NCBI RefSeq assembly: GCF_015240255.1
Contig: NZ_CP061205.1
Coordinates: 1,757,501 to 1,821,500 of the forward strand
Direction: 5' to 3'
Origin: Kordiimonas pumila
Lineage (GTDB): Bacteria; Pseudomonadota; Alphaproteobacteria; Sphingomonadales; Kordiimonadaceae
Length of the DNA: 64,000 nt
The notes beneath the pieces were generated by a model, which was not told the origin of the DNA, searched no databases, and saw nothing but the letters and a program-made list of their open reading frames with translations. Every line of letters starts with the position of its first letter. Position 1 is the stretch's first letter. Both the position numbers and the translations under genes were made by a program. Positions 25,612 to 34,471 of this stretch are shown here, piece after piece.

Positions 25612-27606
25612 TTACTCTGCCTCAAAAACAACACGGCCATCCATAATTGTTTTTAGCACCTTGGTGCCGCCAATCTCGGTTTCCTTGCCAGATTCTGCAA
25701 GGTCTACGATATTGCGGTCTATCACAATAAGGTCTGCAAGTTTGCCAGCCTCTAAGCTGCCGAGCTCGTCTGCACGGGCCATCAAACCAGCGCTATTGAT
25801 TGTGTAGGATGCGATAGCCTCATGAATGTTTAGTTTTTCAGCCGGGTTTAACACCACACCATCATCACCTTCGCGGGTTAGTGCCTGCTGCATGCTTTTA
25901 AAAGGCCTTGGGTCACGGCTTTCAACTGGTGCATCGCTGCCAAACACAGGGATAACACCGTAGTTCATGGCTGTTTTCACGGCATAGGCGCGCTGCATGT
26001 AGCTATGAATGGGGTTATAGAGGTCATCAATACCGTCTACTTTGTCAGTGAACGGAATAACTGTCATTTCATACTGGGGTGTTGGCTTAATCCAGTGGTA
26101 TGTGTAAGCCGCATATACGCCCAGTTTTCCAAGGCGTTTCAGGTCTTCATCTGCTGCTATTTGTACATGGGCAAGGCTCTGTGTAAGGCCCTGTTTGTCA
26201 GCAGATGCCTTGGCTTCTTCAAAGGCTTCGGTGGCTACATGAATAGCCTTTTCTGCAATGGCATGAACATGGACATGGAAGCCTGCATCAGTTGCGCTTT
26301 TGATGTAGGTTTTAATAAGCTCTTCAGAATGCTCAAGAGTGCCAGACCATACAAGGCACTGTTTGGGCAAATATCCGTTTGCTTCTTCAAATGTTTTCTG
26401 AATTTTGCTATCGCTGTATGCAGCCGGGGTGTCTTGCACTTTTCGGCAGGTGTCGCTGTCTGTATTCACATACCCGATAATATCAAGAGCACCGGTTTCT
26501 TCATTTTCGCTAAAAATTGGCTGGTTATATGGCTCTAGCATGGCAGCTACAGGCATGCTTGGTGGGTGGGCGTGTGGGTTTCCTTCCATCACACCGTCAG
26601 CAAATAGCTTGGTTGCGTTTGCTCTAATATAGTGGCTGCCTTCTGTGCTGGCCCGAAGGTCTTTAATATAGTCAATCATTTTAGGCACATTGGCGAGATC
26701 TTCAGCGGTATGGCCATTTTGCAGTGAGTAAAACAGGGCTGTGCGTACCCGGAAGGTCATGTTGGTATTATCATCAAGCCATTTGTAGGCTGCAAGTACG
26801 CCTTTATCAGCTTTTGCTTCCTGGATAGAAGTTAGGCCGCGGCTTGCAAGCATGTGCGCAACCTTGGGCATATGCTCTGAATATTCGCCTATGCTGTCTT
26901 CAAGGCCAAAGCCAGCTCCAACAAGGGATTTTGCACCCTCGTTCAAGCCACCACTTGGTTCGCCTGCCGCATCAACTGGTACTAGGTCAGCATACTCTTT
27001 ATATTCATTAGCAAGGGTTTGGGCATTAAGCGGCGGCGTAATGGCGGAAAGTGCCATGCTATTGGCTGCACCGTGGTGACCATCATTGCCGTACAGAAAA
27101 ACCTTGTGTTTGCTTGATGCAGCGTCAAGTGCTGCTCTGAGCGTTGGGTATTTTTCAGTAGGCTTGTTGCCTTCAAAAGGGTTCCACTGCAATACACCAA
27201 CCGCTTCGCCTTCGGGGATATTGTATTTCACGATGCAGTCCTGAATGAAAGGAACAAGGTCGTCAAGAGAATAGGGCTGGGCATCCAGATCACACATGTC
27301 TGGTGAAACGATACCAAGGGCATGGATATGCATATCATGCAGGCCGGGCATTACCATTTTGCCGTGCAGGTTTTCCGTTGTAGTGTTGGGGCCTGCCAGC
27401 TTTTCAATGTCAGCTGTTGTTCCAACGGCCATAATATGGTTACCCTTTATGGCAATGGCCTCTGCTGTGGAATGGGTTTTATCAGCCGTGTAGATAACAC
27501 CGTTGCTTAAAATTATATCAGCAGTTTCAGTAGGTGTTTCAGGGCTGCAGGATGCCAGGCATATCGCTGCAATACTGGTGGTTAGGTATTTGGAAAGTCT
27601 GGCCAT
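25612..27606 (-). CDS. YtcJ-like metal-dependent amidohydrolase, lipoprotein
   Basis: A 664-residue amidohydrolase-superfamily protein (amidohydrolase_3/YtcJ group). A lipoprotein signal ends in LASC (Cys near 19). The first metal motif is MPGLHDMHIHALG; further ligands lie in VHVHAIAEKAI and PVFGSDAPVESRDP, and the C-terminal strand is SLEAGKLADLIVIDR. Members hydrolyse exocyclic amide or ring bonds; the substrate is unknown. AAGGGG precedes the ATG. It is divergent from a LysR regulator, which probably controls it. Confidence 0.85.
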   Translation of the reverse strand: MARLSKYLTTSIAAICLASCSPETPTETADIILSNGVIYTADKTHSTAEAIAIKGNHIMAVGTTADIEKLAGPNTTTENLHGKMVMPGLHDMHIHALGIVSPDMCDLDAQPYSLDDLVPFIQDCIVKYNIPEGEAVGVLQWNPFEGNKPTEKYPTLRAALDAASSKHKVFLYGNDGHHGAANSMALSAITPPLNAQTLANEYKEYADLVPVDAAGEPSGGLNEGAKSLVGAGFGLEDSIGEYSEHMPKVAHMLASRGLTSIQEAKADKGVLAAYKWLDDNTNMTFRVRTALFYSLQNGHTAEDLANVPKMIDYIKDLRASTEGSHYIRANATKLFADGVMEGNPHAHPPSMPVAAMLEPYNQPIFSENEETGALDIIGYVNTDSDTCRKVQDTPAAYSDSKIQKTFEEANGYLPKQCLVWSGTLEHSEELIKTYIKSATDAGFHVHVHAIAEKAIHVATEAFEEAKASADKQGLTQSLAHVQIAADEDLKRLGKLGVYAAYTYHWIKPTPQYEMTVIPFTDKVDGIDDLYNPIHSYMQRAYAVKTAMNYGVIPVFGSDAPVESRDPRPFKSMQQALTREGDDGVVLNPAEKLNIHEAIASYTINSAGLMARADELGSLEAGKLADLIVIDRNIVDLAESGKETEIGGTKVLKTIMDGRVVFEAE

Positions 27607-27668
27607 GGTTCACCCCTTTAGTAGCCGCATGAATAGTGATTAGAATTGAATGCAAAGCACCCTATCAT

Positions 27669-27684
27669 AAATGTGATCACTTTT
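27669..27684. promoter_or_regulatory. AAATGTGATCACTTTT near-palindrome in LysR/amidohydrolase promoter
   Basis: GTGATCAC (27673-27680) with flanking A/T arms. Similar AAATGTGATCA sequences occur at 28862 and, on the opposite strand, at 55598-55613. It could be a CRP-like or local regulator site; weak evidence. Confidence 0.3.
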
Positions 27685-27882
27685 AAGTAAAAAATATGGC
27701 GTCTATAAAGTGTTGCCTGTTTGCAAGAGGTTAGATGGAACTGTAGACTAGGGCAAGATAAGCCAAGGCTGAAATATGTATTTAGCTTTACTTTAAGGGC
27801 AGGATCACAATACAAAATAGTATGGTAACTCTTTATATCAATTTCAGAATTGCCCTGAAGGGTAATGATAAGGATCAGATAT

Positions 27883-28851
27883 ATGGTTAAGGAGAAATCG
27901 CGAGCAGAAATGTTGGCGCTTAGCTTGCCATCGAGGAAAGCTTTACCTCCTTTTGAAGCGCTAAGGGCCTTTGATGCTGTTGCGCGTTTAGGCGGTGTGC
28001 GCAAAGCGGCGCAAGGTCTGGACCGTGACCATGCAGTGGTGAGTCGTCATCTGCGTGCTATTGAAGCATGGACGGGTACTGTCTTGATTGAGCGGACATC
28101 AACAGGTATTGCCCTTACCGAAGAAGGCCAAAAATATCATCAGGAAATTTCAAAAGCGATAGAAGCTATCGCGAATGCCACTATCGGCCTTATGAAGAGA
28201 AGCGATAACCATAGGCTTTATATATGGTGTGTTCCGGGGTTTGCATTTCATTGGCTTACAGGCCATTTAGGGTCATTTGAAAGCACTAATCCGGGCCTTG
28301 ATATAGACCTGCGACCTACAGATACAAGCCCGGATTTGTTGTCGCATGAAGCGGATGTGGATATCCGTATCATCCCGGAATACGGCGACAAATTTGAGTT
28401 GCAGGCTGGTCTGCGGTCGATTGAATTTGCCAGCACGCCGCTTATCGGCGTTGCCAGCCCTGACTATTTGGCAAGCCATCCTAAAATTACAAAACCATAT
28501 GACCTTTTAGATCATCACTTGCTGCATGAAGAAGATTTTACCAATTGGCGAGAATGGCTTTTAGCCCATGATATTGATGAAGAAGAGCGTTTGGCGGGGC
28601 CGCGTTTGTGGCAGGGGCACTTAACGCTTGATGCAGCCCGACATGGCCGGGGTATTGCGCTTACAAACCATTTGGTTGCTTCGGCTGACCTTAAGACAGG
28701 CAGGCTGGTAGATGTGGCGGCCGGGCTTGAAAGTTTTGGGGGTTATAAGCTTGGTAACTATATCTTCATTGCTCGCATTGACCGGTGGGACGTGCCTTCT
28801 GTCAAGCGCTACCGTGAATGGCTTTTGGCAACTGTTGCAAAAGACCTCTAA
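27883..28851 (+). CDS. LysR-family regulator (GcvA-like)
   Basis: A 322-residue LysR protein. The HTH lies at about residues 25-65 (PPFEALRAFDAVARLGGVRK ... DHAVVSRHLRAIEAWTGT), followed by a periplasmic-binding-like effector domain. ATG 27883 has AAGG 9 nt upstream; ATG 27865 is an alternative. Its divergence from the YtcJ-like amidohydrolase suggests local activation or repression of that gene. Confidence 0.85.
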   Translation: MVKEKSRAEMLALSLPSRKALPPFEALRAFDAVARLGGVRKAAQGLDRDHAVVSRHLRAIEAWTGTVLIERTSTGIALTEEGQKYHQEISKAIEAIANATIGLMKRSDNHRLYIWCVPGFAFHWLTGHLGSFESTNPGLDIDLRPTDTSPDLLSHEADVDIRIIPEYGDKFELQAGLRSIEFASTPLIGVASPDYLASHPKITKPYDLLDHHLLHEEDFTNWREWLLAHDIDEEERLAGPRLWQGHLTLDAARHGRGIALTNHLVASADLKTGRLVDVAAGLESFGGYKLGNYIFIARIDRWDVPSVKRYREWLLATVAKDL

Positions 28852-28879
28852 ACACCCTTCTAAATGTGATCATATGTTG

Positions 28880-28927
28880 TGGCACACGTGCCGGCATAAA
28901 TACGGGTTTGTGCCGGCACGTGTGCCA
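28880..28927. repeat. Perfect 17-bp inverted repeat between convergent genes
   Basis: TGGCACACGTGCCGGCA (28880-28896) and its exact reverse complement (28911-28927) flank a 14-nt spacer, between the LysR and POT stops. There is no T run on either side, so a simple intrinsic terminator is not certain. A bidirectional 3'-end structure is the likeliest role. Confidence 0.8.
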
Positions 28928-28940
28928 TAAAGTGTGCCGC

Positions 28941-30308
28941 CTAAAGTTTGGAGTTTTTTGTTTCCAGTTCCAGAATTTTGGCAAGCGGTTTGCGTATCAG
29001 GAAAATAAAGCCACCAGCACTGGCAACAATGGCGCCGTGCATTATCCAGAAGGTTGTTGCGGGTAAGGTTTCATAAAACCGGCCAAGCCAGCCGCTTGTT
29101 GTGCTCCCCGCAAAAATCGACAGGTAACAGGCGCCGACCATCATGGCGTTTACCGGTGCAGGCGCTGTTTTTGACACCATTGCCATAACGGCTGGCCATG
29201 CGTATAGGAAACCTGCTGCGCAGATAAAATGGAAGATTGCAGGCCAGAAAATAGCCACTTTTCCGTCTGCAGAAAGGGTTTGACCGACGGCAAGCCATAC
29301 ACATGCGGCACCAAAGACCAGAAAGCCTATAATGATTTTTGTGACGTCTTCAGGCTCTGCGCTGCGTTGCCTTTGTTTGTACCACAGGTACATAATAATG
29401 GGCGCAAAGACCAGAACAGCAAAGGAATCGAGCGACTGGAACCATGTTATAGGCATTGAAGTGCCAAATATTTCCAGATCAACATGGTCTTTAATCCAAA
29501 GGGGGTAGGTGTTCCATACCTGTGTTTGCGCGATCCAAAACAGGGCGGTAATGATAAATAGCAGAACCAGCATGCCAATTTTTGCTGTATCGCCTGCCTG
29601 CAAACCATCACTGCCGTCTGGGTTTTTCTCGGTGACAACATCAGGCAAGTATTTTGCGCCTGACACGTAAACGGCAATCCCGATCATCATGCCAATACCT
29701 GCGGCGCCAAAGCCGTAGTGCCAACCATAAAGCTCGCCGAGCGTGCCGCAAATAAGAGGTGCTATTGTTGCCCCGACATTAACGGCAACATTGTAGATTG
29801 AAAATGCGGTATCTCGTCGTTGGTCATTCTTTGTGTAGAGTGTGCCAACCTGTGCCGCAAGGTTGCCTTTTAAGAGGCCAGAGCCGATGATGAGCGACAG
29901 CATGGCAAAAAGAAATGCAGCTTCAAATGCCATAAGGAAATGGCCTATCGCCATGGCAACAGCCCCCGCAAGAACGGCTTTGCGTTGTCCTAGCCACTGG
30001 TCGCCTATCAGGCCGCCAATGACCGGCATAAAATAGATAAAGCCTATGTAGAGGCCAAATGTTTGTGTCGAGAGTGCGCGAATGCTCAGTTCGCCAAAGA
30101 TGCTTTCAATAAAGGCCTTATATTGACTAAAGCCGTATATGCCCTCAATTGTACCATGTTGAAACAGGTATGTTGACATGTAGAGCACCATAAGGGCTTG
30201 CATGCCGTAGAATGAAAAACGCTCCCATGCTTCTGTGAAAACAATATAGCCAAGCCCTTTAGGGTGACCAAGAAAAGCCGTATCCGGGTTCTTTGTGGTA
30301 GCGTTCAT
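28941..30308 (-). CDS. POT/PTR2-family proton-dependent oligopeptide transporter
   Basis: A 455-residue polytopic transporter. The POT signature EAWERFSFYGMQALMVLYM opens the protein (ExxER motif for proton coupling). The second family segment reads VAVNVGATIAPLICGTLGE near residue 155. About 12 hydrophobic helices are visible. It imports di- or tripeptides. GGAGA stands upstream of the ATG. The neighbouring serine hydrolase gene is on the same strand further upstream. Confidence 0.88.
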   Translation of the reverse strand: MNATTKNPDTAFLGHPKGLGYIVFTEAWERFSFYGMQALMVLYMSTYLFQHGTIEGIYGFSQYKAFIESIFGELSIRALSTQTFGLYIGFIYFMPVIGGLIGDQWLGQRKAVLAGAVAMAIGHFLMAFEAAFLFAMLSLIIGSGLLKGNLAAQVGTLYTKNDQRRDTAFSIYNVAVNVGATIAPLICGTLGELYGWHYGFGAAGIGMMIGIAVYVSGAKYLPDVVTEKNPDGSDGLQAGDTAKIGMLVLLFIITALFWIAQTQVWNTYPLWIKDHVDLEIFGTSMPITWFQSLDSFAVLVFAPIIMYLWYKQRQRSAEPEDVTKIIIGFLVFGAACVWLAVGQTLSADGKVAIFWPAIFHFICAAGFLYAWPAVMAMVSKTAPAPVNAMMVGACYLSIFAGSTTSGWLGRFYETLPATTFWIMHGAIVASAGGFIFLIRKPLAKILELETKNSKL

Positions 30309-30349
30309 TCTTGTCTCCCTGACAATATAGTGGCAATTATATGCCTGTA

Positions 30350-31519
30350 TTATGTGTATAAGGCATTCAGTGCTTTAACAGCAGCTAGGAAAAAATCGTT
30401 ATCGGGGATAACTTCAGAGTGCACAGGCTTTGCTCTTGCACTCCATACCACAAGTACGATTTTTTCTTCCGGGTTTATGTATATATATTGCCCAAAAATA
30501 CCGCGCGCCGAAAAGCCGGGGCTATGGTTTAAACCTTCTTGGGCTGGCAAAGGCCACCACATATAGCCATAATTCACAAGGGCACCATCAATCATGCGGG
30601 GTGTTGTGGCTTCTTCAACCCAGCCTTCTGGCAATATACGCTCGCCGTCAATAAGGCCACCATCCATGATGAACATGGCAAAGCGTGCATAATCTCTAAG
30701 GGTTGCACTAATGCCACTTCCCGCAATTTCAAGGCCGCCAGGGGCTTCAAGCCACCACGTTGCATCGCTTTCCATGCCAAGCTTTGACCAGATGCGCCGT
30801 GAAAGATAATCCGCAAGGTTCTTGCCCGTAGCGGCTTTTAAGAGCGCGCCTACCATATGGGTTTCACCGGTACTGTAATTAAAGCGAGTGCCGGGTTTTG
30901 CAACTCGCGGCAAGGCTGCCATGAAGTTAACAATAGCGCCGGGTTCCTGTGCTATTTGCAGATCAAGAACTTTGCGGCGTTCAGAGTTCGGGTTTGTTTG
31001 GTCTTCATTCCATTCGACACCAGATGTCATTTGTAGCAGTTCTTTGATACTAACACCATCATAGCTGGTACTGATCAGTTTTGGTATATAAGCGGTTAGG
31101 GGGTCGTTGACGCTGTGAATGAAACCATCCTGTATAGCGGCACCTACCAACGTCGTGCTGATAGATTTTGCCATCGACATAGACATCCAGCGGGTGCTGG
31201 CGGTATTACCGTATTCATATTGCTCAAGTGCAATTTTACTGTCTTTTAGCATCAAAAGCCCAGTAACACGGTTACGCGCTACATAGTCAAACAAGTCGTA
31301 TGTTTGGCCATTAGAAGAAATAGGCAGATCAAGTATTGGCTTTTGATGCTTTTGTAGTGGCTTCACAGTTCCGCCGCGTTCAATTATGCGGGTTGGGAAC
31401 ATGCGATCAATATTGCGAAAGGTTTCAATTTGTTCTGTTGGAAACAGCTTTCCCGCGTATGCGCGCTGGGTGTGATTTAAAGCTTCCAGATTGGTGTCCT
31501 TGTCGCTGGTTTTGGTCAT
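30350..31519 (-). CDS. Serine hydrolase, class C beta-lactamase/6-aminohexanoate-dimer hydrolase type
   Basis: A 389-residue serine hydrolase. The SxxK nucleophile motif is SMAKS in MSMSMAKSISTTLVG (near residue 132), the second motif is FNYSTGETH, and a late HSPGFSARG segment takes the place of the KTG triad, as in NylB-type amide hydrolases. No signal peptide is seen, so it is probably cytoplasmic. The 41-nt gap to the POT gene start suggests co-transcription, consistent with cleaving an imported amide or peptide. Confidence 0.8.
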   Translation of the reverse strand: MTKTSDKDTNLEALNHTQRAYAGKLFPTEQIETFRNIDRMFPTRIIERGGTVKPLQKHQKPILDLPISSNGQTYDLFDYVARNRVTGLLMLKDSKIALEQYEYGNTASTRWMSMSMAKSISTTLVGAAIQDGFIHSVNDPLTAYIPKLISTSYDGVSIKELLQMTSGVEWNEDQTNPNSERRKVLDLQIAQEPGAIVNFMAALPRVAKPGTRFNYSTGETHMVGALLKAATGKNLADYLSRRIWSKLGMESDATWWLEAPGGLEIAGSGISATLRDYARFAMFIMDGGLIDGERILPEGWVEEATTPRMIDGALVNYGYMWWPLPAQEGLNHSPGFSARGIFGQYIYINPEEKIVLVVWSARAKPVHSEVIPDNDFFLAAVKALNALYT

Positions 31520-31608
31520 TAGGTTATGCTCGGTTTTAGTTTATACTTTGAAAATATAAGCCTATGCCAGCAGATATAATTGTGGAAGGTGCGTAAAGGG
31601 ATTGGTGC

Positions 31609-31625
31609 GGTGCTGATAACGCACC
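31609..31625. promoter_or_regulatory. 17-bp palindromic operator, site 1
   Basis: GGTGCT-GATAA-CGCACC. It lies 90 bp upstream of the serine-hydrolase start and 289 bp upstream of the transaminase start. Confidence 0.55.
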
Positions 31626-31803
31626 GATTATTTTGCATGAGGCACTTTTTTAGATGCAAACATCCAGTTAAAGGGCTTGTGCTATCCTTTCTTGGCCTCT
31701 TTGATGTAAATTTTCTCGAATGAAGATATTGTTTTTATTGTTTTAAAAACAAATAGTTATCTTAATATTAAAGTGAAATAATATCACTATTCTATATACA
31801 TCT

Positions 31804-31820
31804 GGTGCTTATCTCGCACC
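31804..31820. promoter_or_regulatory. 17-bp palindromic operator, site 2
   Basis: GGTGCT-TATCT-CGCACC, 94 bp upstream of the transaminase ATG. Confidence 0.55.
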
Positions 31821-31913
31821 GGGCATGCCGCCGTTAGCACCTTCCGCGCCTCCTGCTTTTTCCTTATCTCTGATTGTAATGTTTATAGTTCTGACTAGAG
31901 AATGGGGAAGCTC

Positions 31914-33284
31914 ATGAGCGAGTTACAAAATAAAAATAGCTGGTACGACGCAGATAAGGCGCATCACATTCATCCATTTATGGACCCAAAGTATTTCGAC
32001 AAAAACCATGTCCGGGTTATTACACGCGGTGAAGGTGTTTACATCTGGGATGCTGAGGGGAACAAGATTCTCGACGGTATGGCCGGCCTTTGGTGTGTGA
32101 ACGTGGGGTACGGCAGGCAAGAACTTATAGATGCCGCCAATGAGCAAATGAAAAACCTAGCTTACTATAACAGTTTTTTCCAAAGTTCGACCCCGACACA
32201 GATTGAGCTTGCTGAAAAACTAGCAACGATTACGCCGCAGGGTATAGACCATTTTTTCTATGCCAACTCTGGCTCGGAAGCGAATGATACGGTTATTCGT
32301 ATGGCCCGCCATTATTGGTCTATTCAAGGTAAGCCAACCAAACGTATCTTCATTGGCCGCCATCTTGGTTATCACGGCAGTACGCTAGCGGCTACTAGCC
32401 TTGGCGGCATGAAAGGCATGCACGATATGGGTGGCAGTTTGTTGCCTGAATTTGAGCATATTATGCAACCCCATTGGTACACGCTTGGTGCAGGCCTTAC
32501 ACCAGAAGAGTTTGGCCTGAAAGCTGCTAAAGCCCTTGAAGATAAAATTTTGGAGCTGGGCGCTGATAATGTGGCGGCTTTTATCGGCGAACCCATTCAG
32601 GGCGCGGGCGGTGTTATTGATCCGCCCTCCACTTACTGGCCAGAAATTCAGCGTATTTGTAAAAAATATAATATTTTGCTGGTTGCGGATGAAGTGATTT
32701 GTGGCTTTGGCCGCACAGGTAACTGGTTTGGGTCTGATACCTATAACATTAAGCCTGATATGATGCCGATGGCAAAAGGTCTGTCATCCGGGTATATACC
32801 GATTGCAGCTGTTGGCTTTAGCAAGGAAGTATACAGTGTATTGGCCGAAGGTGGCCATATTGCACATGGTTATACATATTCTGGGCACCCTGTTGCTTGT
32901 GCGGTTGCGCTTGCCAATATTAACCTGATGGAACGTGACGGCATTGTTGAAATGGTGCGCGATGATACTGGGCCGTATTTCAGAAAATCATTACAACAAT
33001 TGGCGGATACACACCCGATTGTTGGTGAACTGCGCGGTGCTGGCCTTGTTGCCGGGTTGCAGCTTGTTAAAGACAAAGAAAATAAAACAATATTTACCTC
33101 AGAAGAGGGCGCAGGCCTTATCTGCCGTGAACATTGCATTCAGCATAATCTGATTATGCGTATGGTTGACCAAGCAATGGTGGCCAGCCCACCACTGACG
33201 ATTACACGAGATGAGATTGACGAGTTTACAGAGAAAGCCAAAATTGGGCTTGATTTGACTGCACAACATTTTGGTCTTTTATAA
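31914..33284 (+). CDS. Class III aminotransferase, polyamine/omega-amino acid:pyruvate type (SpuC-like)
   Basis: A 456-residue PLP enzyme. Long stretches match the putrescine/spermidine:pyruvate transaminase SpuC pattern: YIWDAEGNKILDGMAGLWCV, SGSEANDTVIRMARHYW, VADEVICGFGRTG and the Schiff-base lysine in MMPMAKGLSSGYIP. It should transfer an omega-amino group to pyruvate. ATG 31914 follows GGGGAAG and is preferred to ATG 31902. Two copies of the 17-bp palindrome precede it. Confidence 0.85.
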   Translation: MSELQNKNSWYDADKAHHIHPFMDPKYFDKNHVRVITRGEGVYIWDAEGNKILDGMAGLWCVNVGYGRQELIDAANEQMKNLAYYNSFFQSSTPTQIELAEKLATITPQGIDHFFYANSGSEANDTVIRMARHYWSIQGKPTKRIFIGRHLGYHGSTLAATSLGGMKGMHDMGGSLLPEFEHIMQPHWYTLGAGLTPEEFGLKAAKALEDKILELGADNVAAFIGEPIQGAGGVIDPPSTYWPEIQRICKKYNILLVADEVICGFGRTGNWFGSDTYNIKPDMMPMAKGLSSGYIPIAAVGFSKEVYSVLAEGGHIAHGYTYSGHPVACAVALANINLMERDGIVEMVRDDTGPYFRKSLQQLADTHPIVGELRGAGLVAGLQLVKDKENKTIFTSEEGAGLICREHCIQHNLIMRMVDQAMVASPPLTITRDEIDEFTEKAKIGLDLTAQHFGLL

Positions 33285-33297
33285 AGGGTATAAGCTT

Positions 33298-34233
33298 GTG
33301 GCTTTGCATAAAATGAAATTAGGAGCGCTTATCGCATCAACAACACTGCTTTCGAGCGTTGCCTGTACCGCGTTCGCCGCTGATATAACTGTTTGCCCTG
33401 AAGGTAGCGGTACTGAAGGCTGTGACTTTATAGGTAATACAGCTATTCAACAGGCAGTTGATGCGGCATCTGATGGTGCAGTTATTAAGGTCATGGCTGG
33501 CGTATACAAGACCGAGGCATATAAGGATGCACCCTTTCAGGAACCATACCCTGATCATATGCGGGATGTGATGGTGCGTGCTGCGGTGCTCGTTGAAAAT
33601 AAGGCTGTAACGATCAAAGGTGAAGGGTTGGTTAGCATTATCGGTAACCCTGAAATGACAACCAGCGCTGTTGTTGTACATGACGGCATGCTGGACCTTG
33701 AAAACATTTCGCTGAGCGGTTTTACAGTATCTGAGCCAGAAGACCCGATATATGATGGTCACGGTATTTTTGTCATCGATAGTGACGTAAGCTTGAAAAA
33801 TGTATCTGTTGATACACTTTTCAAAATGGCACTGGTTATTCGGGGTGATAGTAAGGTTGATGCCCAGAATATTAGTATTTCTACAAGTCATATGGGCTTG
33901 TGGCTCGCTGAAAACGGCACGCTTACGCTCGATCAGGCAGTATTCAGCGGTAACCATACAGGCTTTGGTGCTTATGATAACAGTGTTTCCCATGTTTCCA
34001 ATATTGTCATCAAGGATAGCATCGATGACGGTGTTTATGCTTTAGGCAAGGCGCAGGTGACGATGGAAAATGCGTTGATTATGAACAATAAGCCTTTCGC
34101 GGTACGGGCTTTGGACAGTAGCAAGGTTGATATCAAATCTGGTGGTTTTTATGCTAACGACCAGCTTGTTTCGGTTGCACCAGAGGGCGCAAAGGTCACA
34201 TTAGGGAAAAGTGTTTTCAAAATCCAACCTTAA
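33298..34233 (+). CDS. Exported right-handed parallel beta-helix protein
   Basis: A 311-residue protein starting at a GTG with AAAGGG 9 nt upstream (ATG 33313 is an alternative). A signal peptide ends near TAFAAD. The remainder is a series of short beta-strand repeats (VTIKGEG, LDLENISLSGF, VSLKNVSVDTL, LTLDQAVFSGN, VTMENALIMNN) typical of pectate-lyase-like beta-helices. It has two N-terminal cysteines (CPEGSGTEGCDF). No catalytic residues are recognisable; function unknown. It lies 13 nt downstream of the transaminase gene and is probably co-transcribed. Confidence 0.75.
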   Translation: MALHKMKLGALIASTTLLSSVACTAFAADITVCPEGSGTEGCDFIGNTAIQQAVDAASDGAVIKVMAGVYKTEAYKDAPFQEPYPDHMRDVMVRAAVLVENKAVTIKGEGLVSIIGNPEMTTSAVVVHDGMLDLENISLSGFTVSEPEDPIYDGHGIFVIDSDVSLKNVSVDTLFKMALVIRGDSKVDAQNISISTSHMGLWLAENGTLTLDQAVFSGNHTGFGAYDNSVSHVSNIVIKDSIDDGVYALGKAQVTMENALIMNNKPFAVRALDSSKVDIKSGGFYANDQLVSVAPEGAKVTLGKSVFKIQP

Positions 34234-34263
34234 TTGCTTGCAAAATTATCAATATACAATTTT

Positions 34264-34292
34264 AAAACAGGGCTTTGTGTCCTGTTTTTTTT
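34264..34292 (+). terminator. Rho-independent terminator
   Basis: AAAACAGG, 9-nt loop, CCTGTTTT, then more T. It lies 31 nt after the beta-helix gene. Confidence 0.8.
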
Positions 34293-34362
34293 ATTTTTAT
34301 TCATAGGGTTATGGAAAAATACGCATTCGTGTTTTTACGTTTTTAGCTTTTTCATATAGTGT

Positions 34363-34379
34363 GGTGATACTCGTGCACC
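34363..34379. promoter_or_regulatory. 17-bp palindromic operator, site 3 (weaker)
   Basis: GGTGAT-ACTCG-TGCACC, 93 bp upstream of the TonB receptor start. It matches the family at the outer GGTG/CACC positions and spacing only. Confidence 0.4.
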
Positions 34380-34471
34380 ACCTCAGTCTTTTTTGGCACC
34401 TTCCTGCTAGTGGATGCCATACTGTACTATAAGAATAGGAAAAAAAGCCTATACACAGGGAGTAGATGCTA

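Larger units (their letters stand above)
31520..31913. promoter_or_regulatory. Divergent intergenic region with two 17-bp GGTGC palindromes
   Basis: 394 bp between the serine hydrolase and the transaminase gene. It carries two copies of the recurrent operator, GGTGCTGATAACGCACC at 31609-31625 and GGTGCTTATCTCGCACC at 31804-31820. The rest is AT-rich. No small gene is supported. Confidence 0.55.

Noticed and set aside
28880-28927. Inverted repeat as insertion-sequence ends
   Set aside because: Only 14 nt between the arms, no transposase and no target-site duplication seen.
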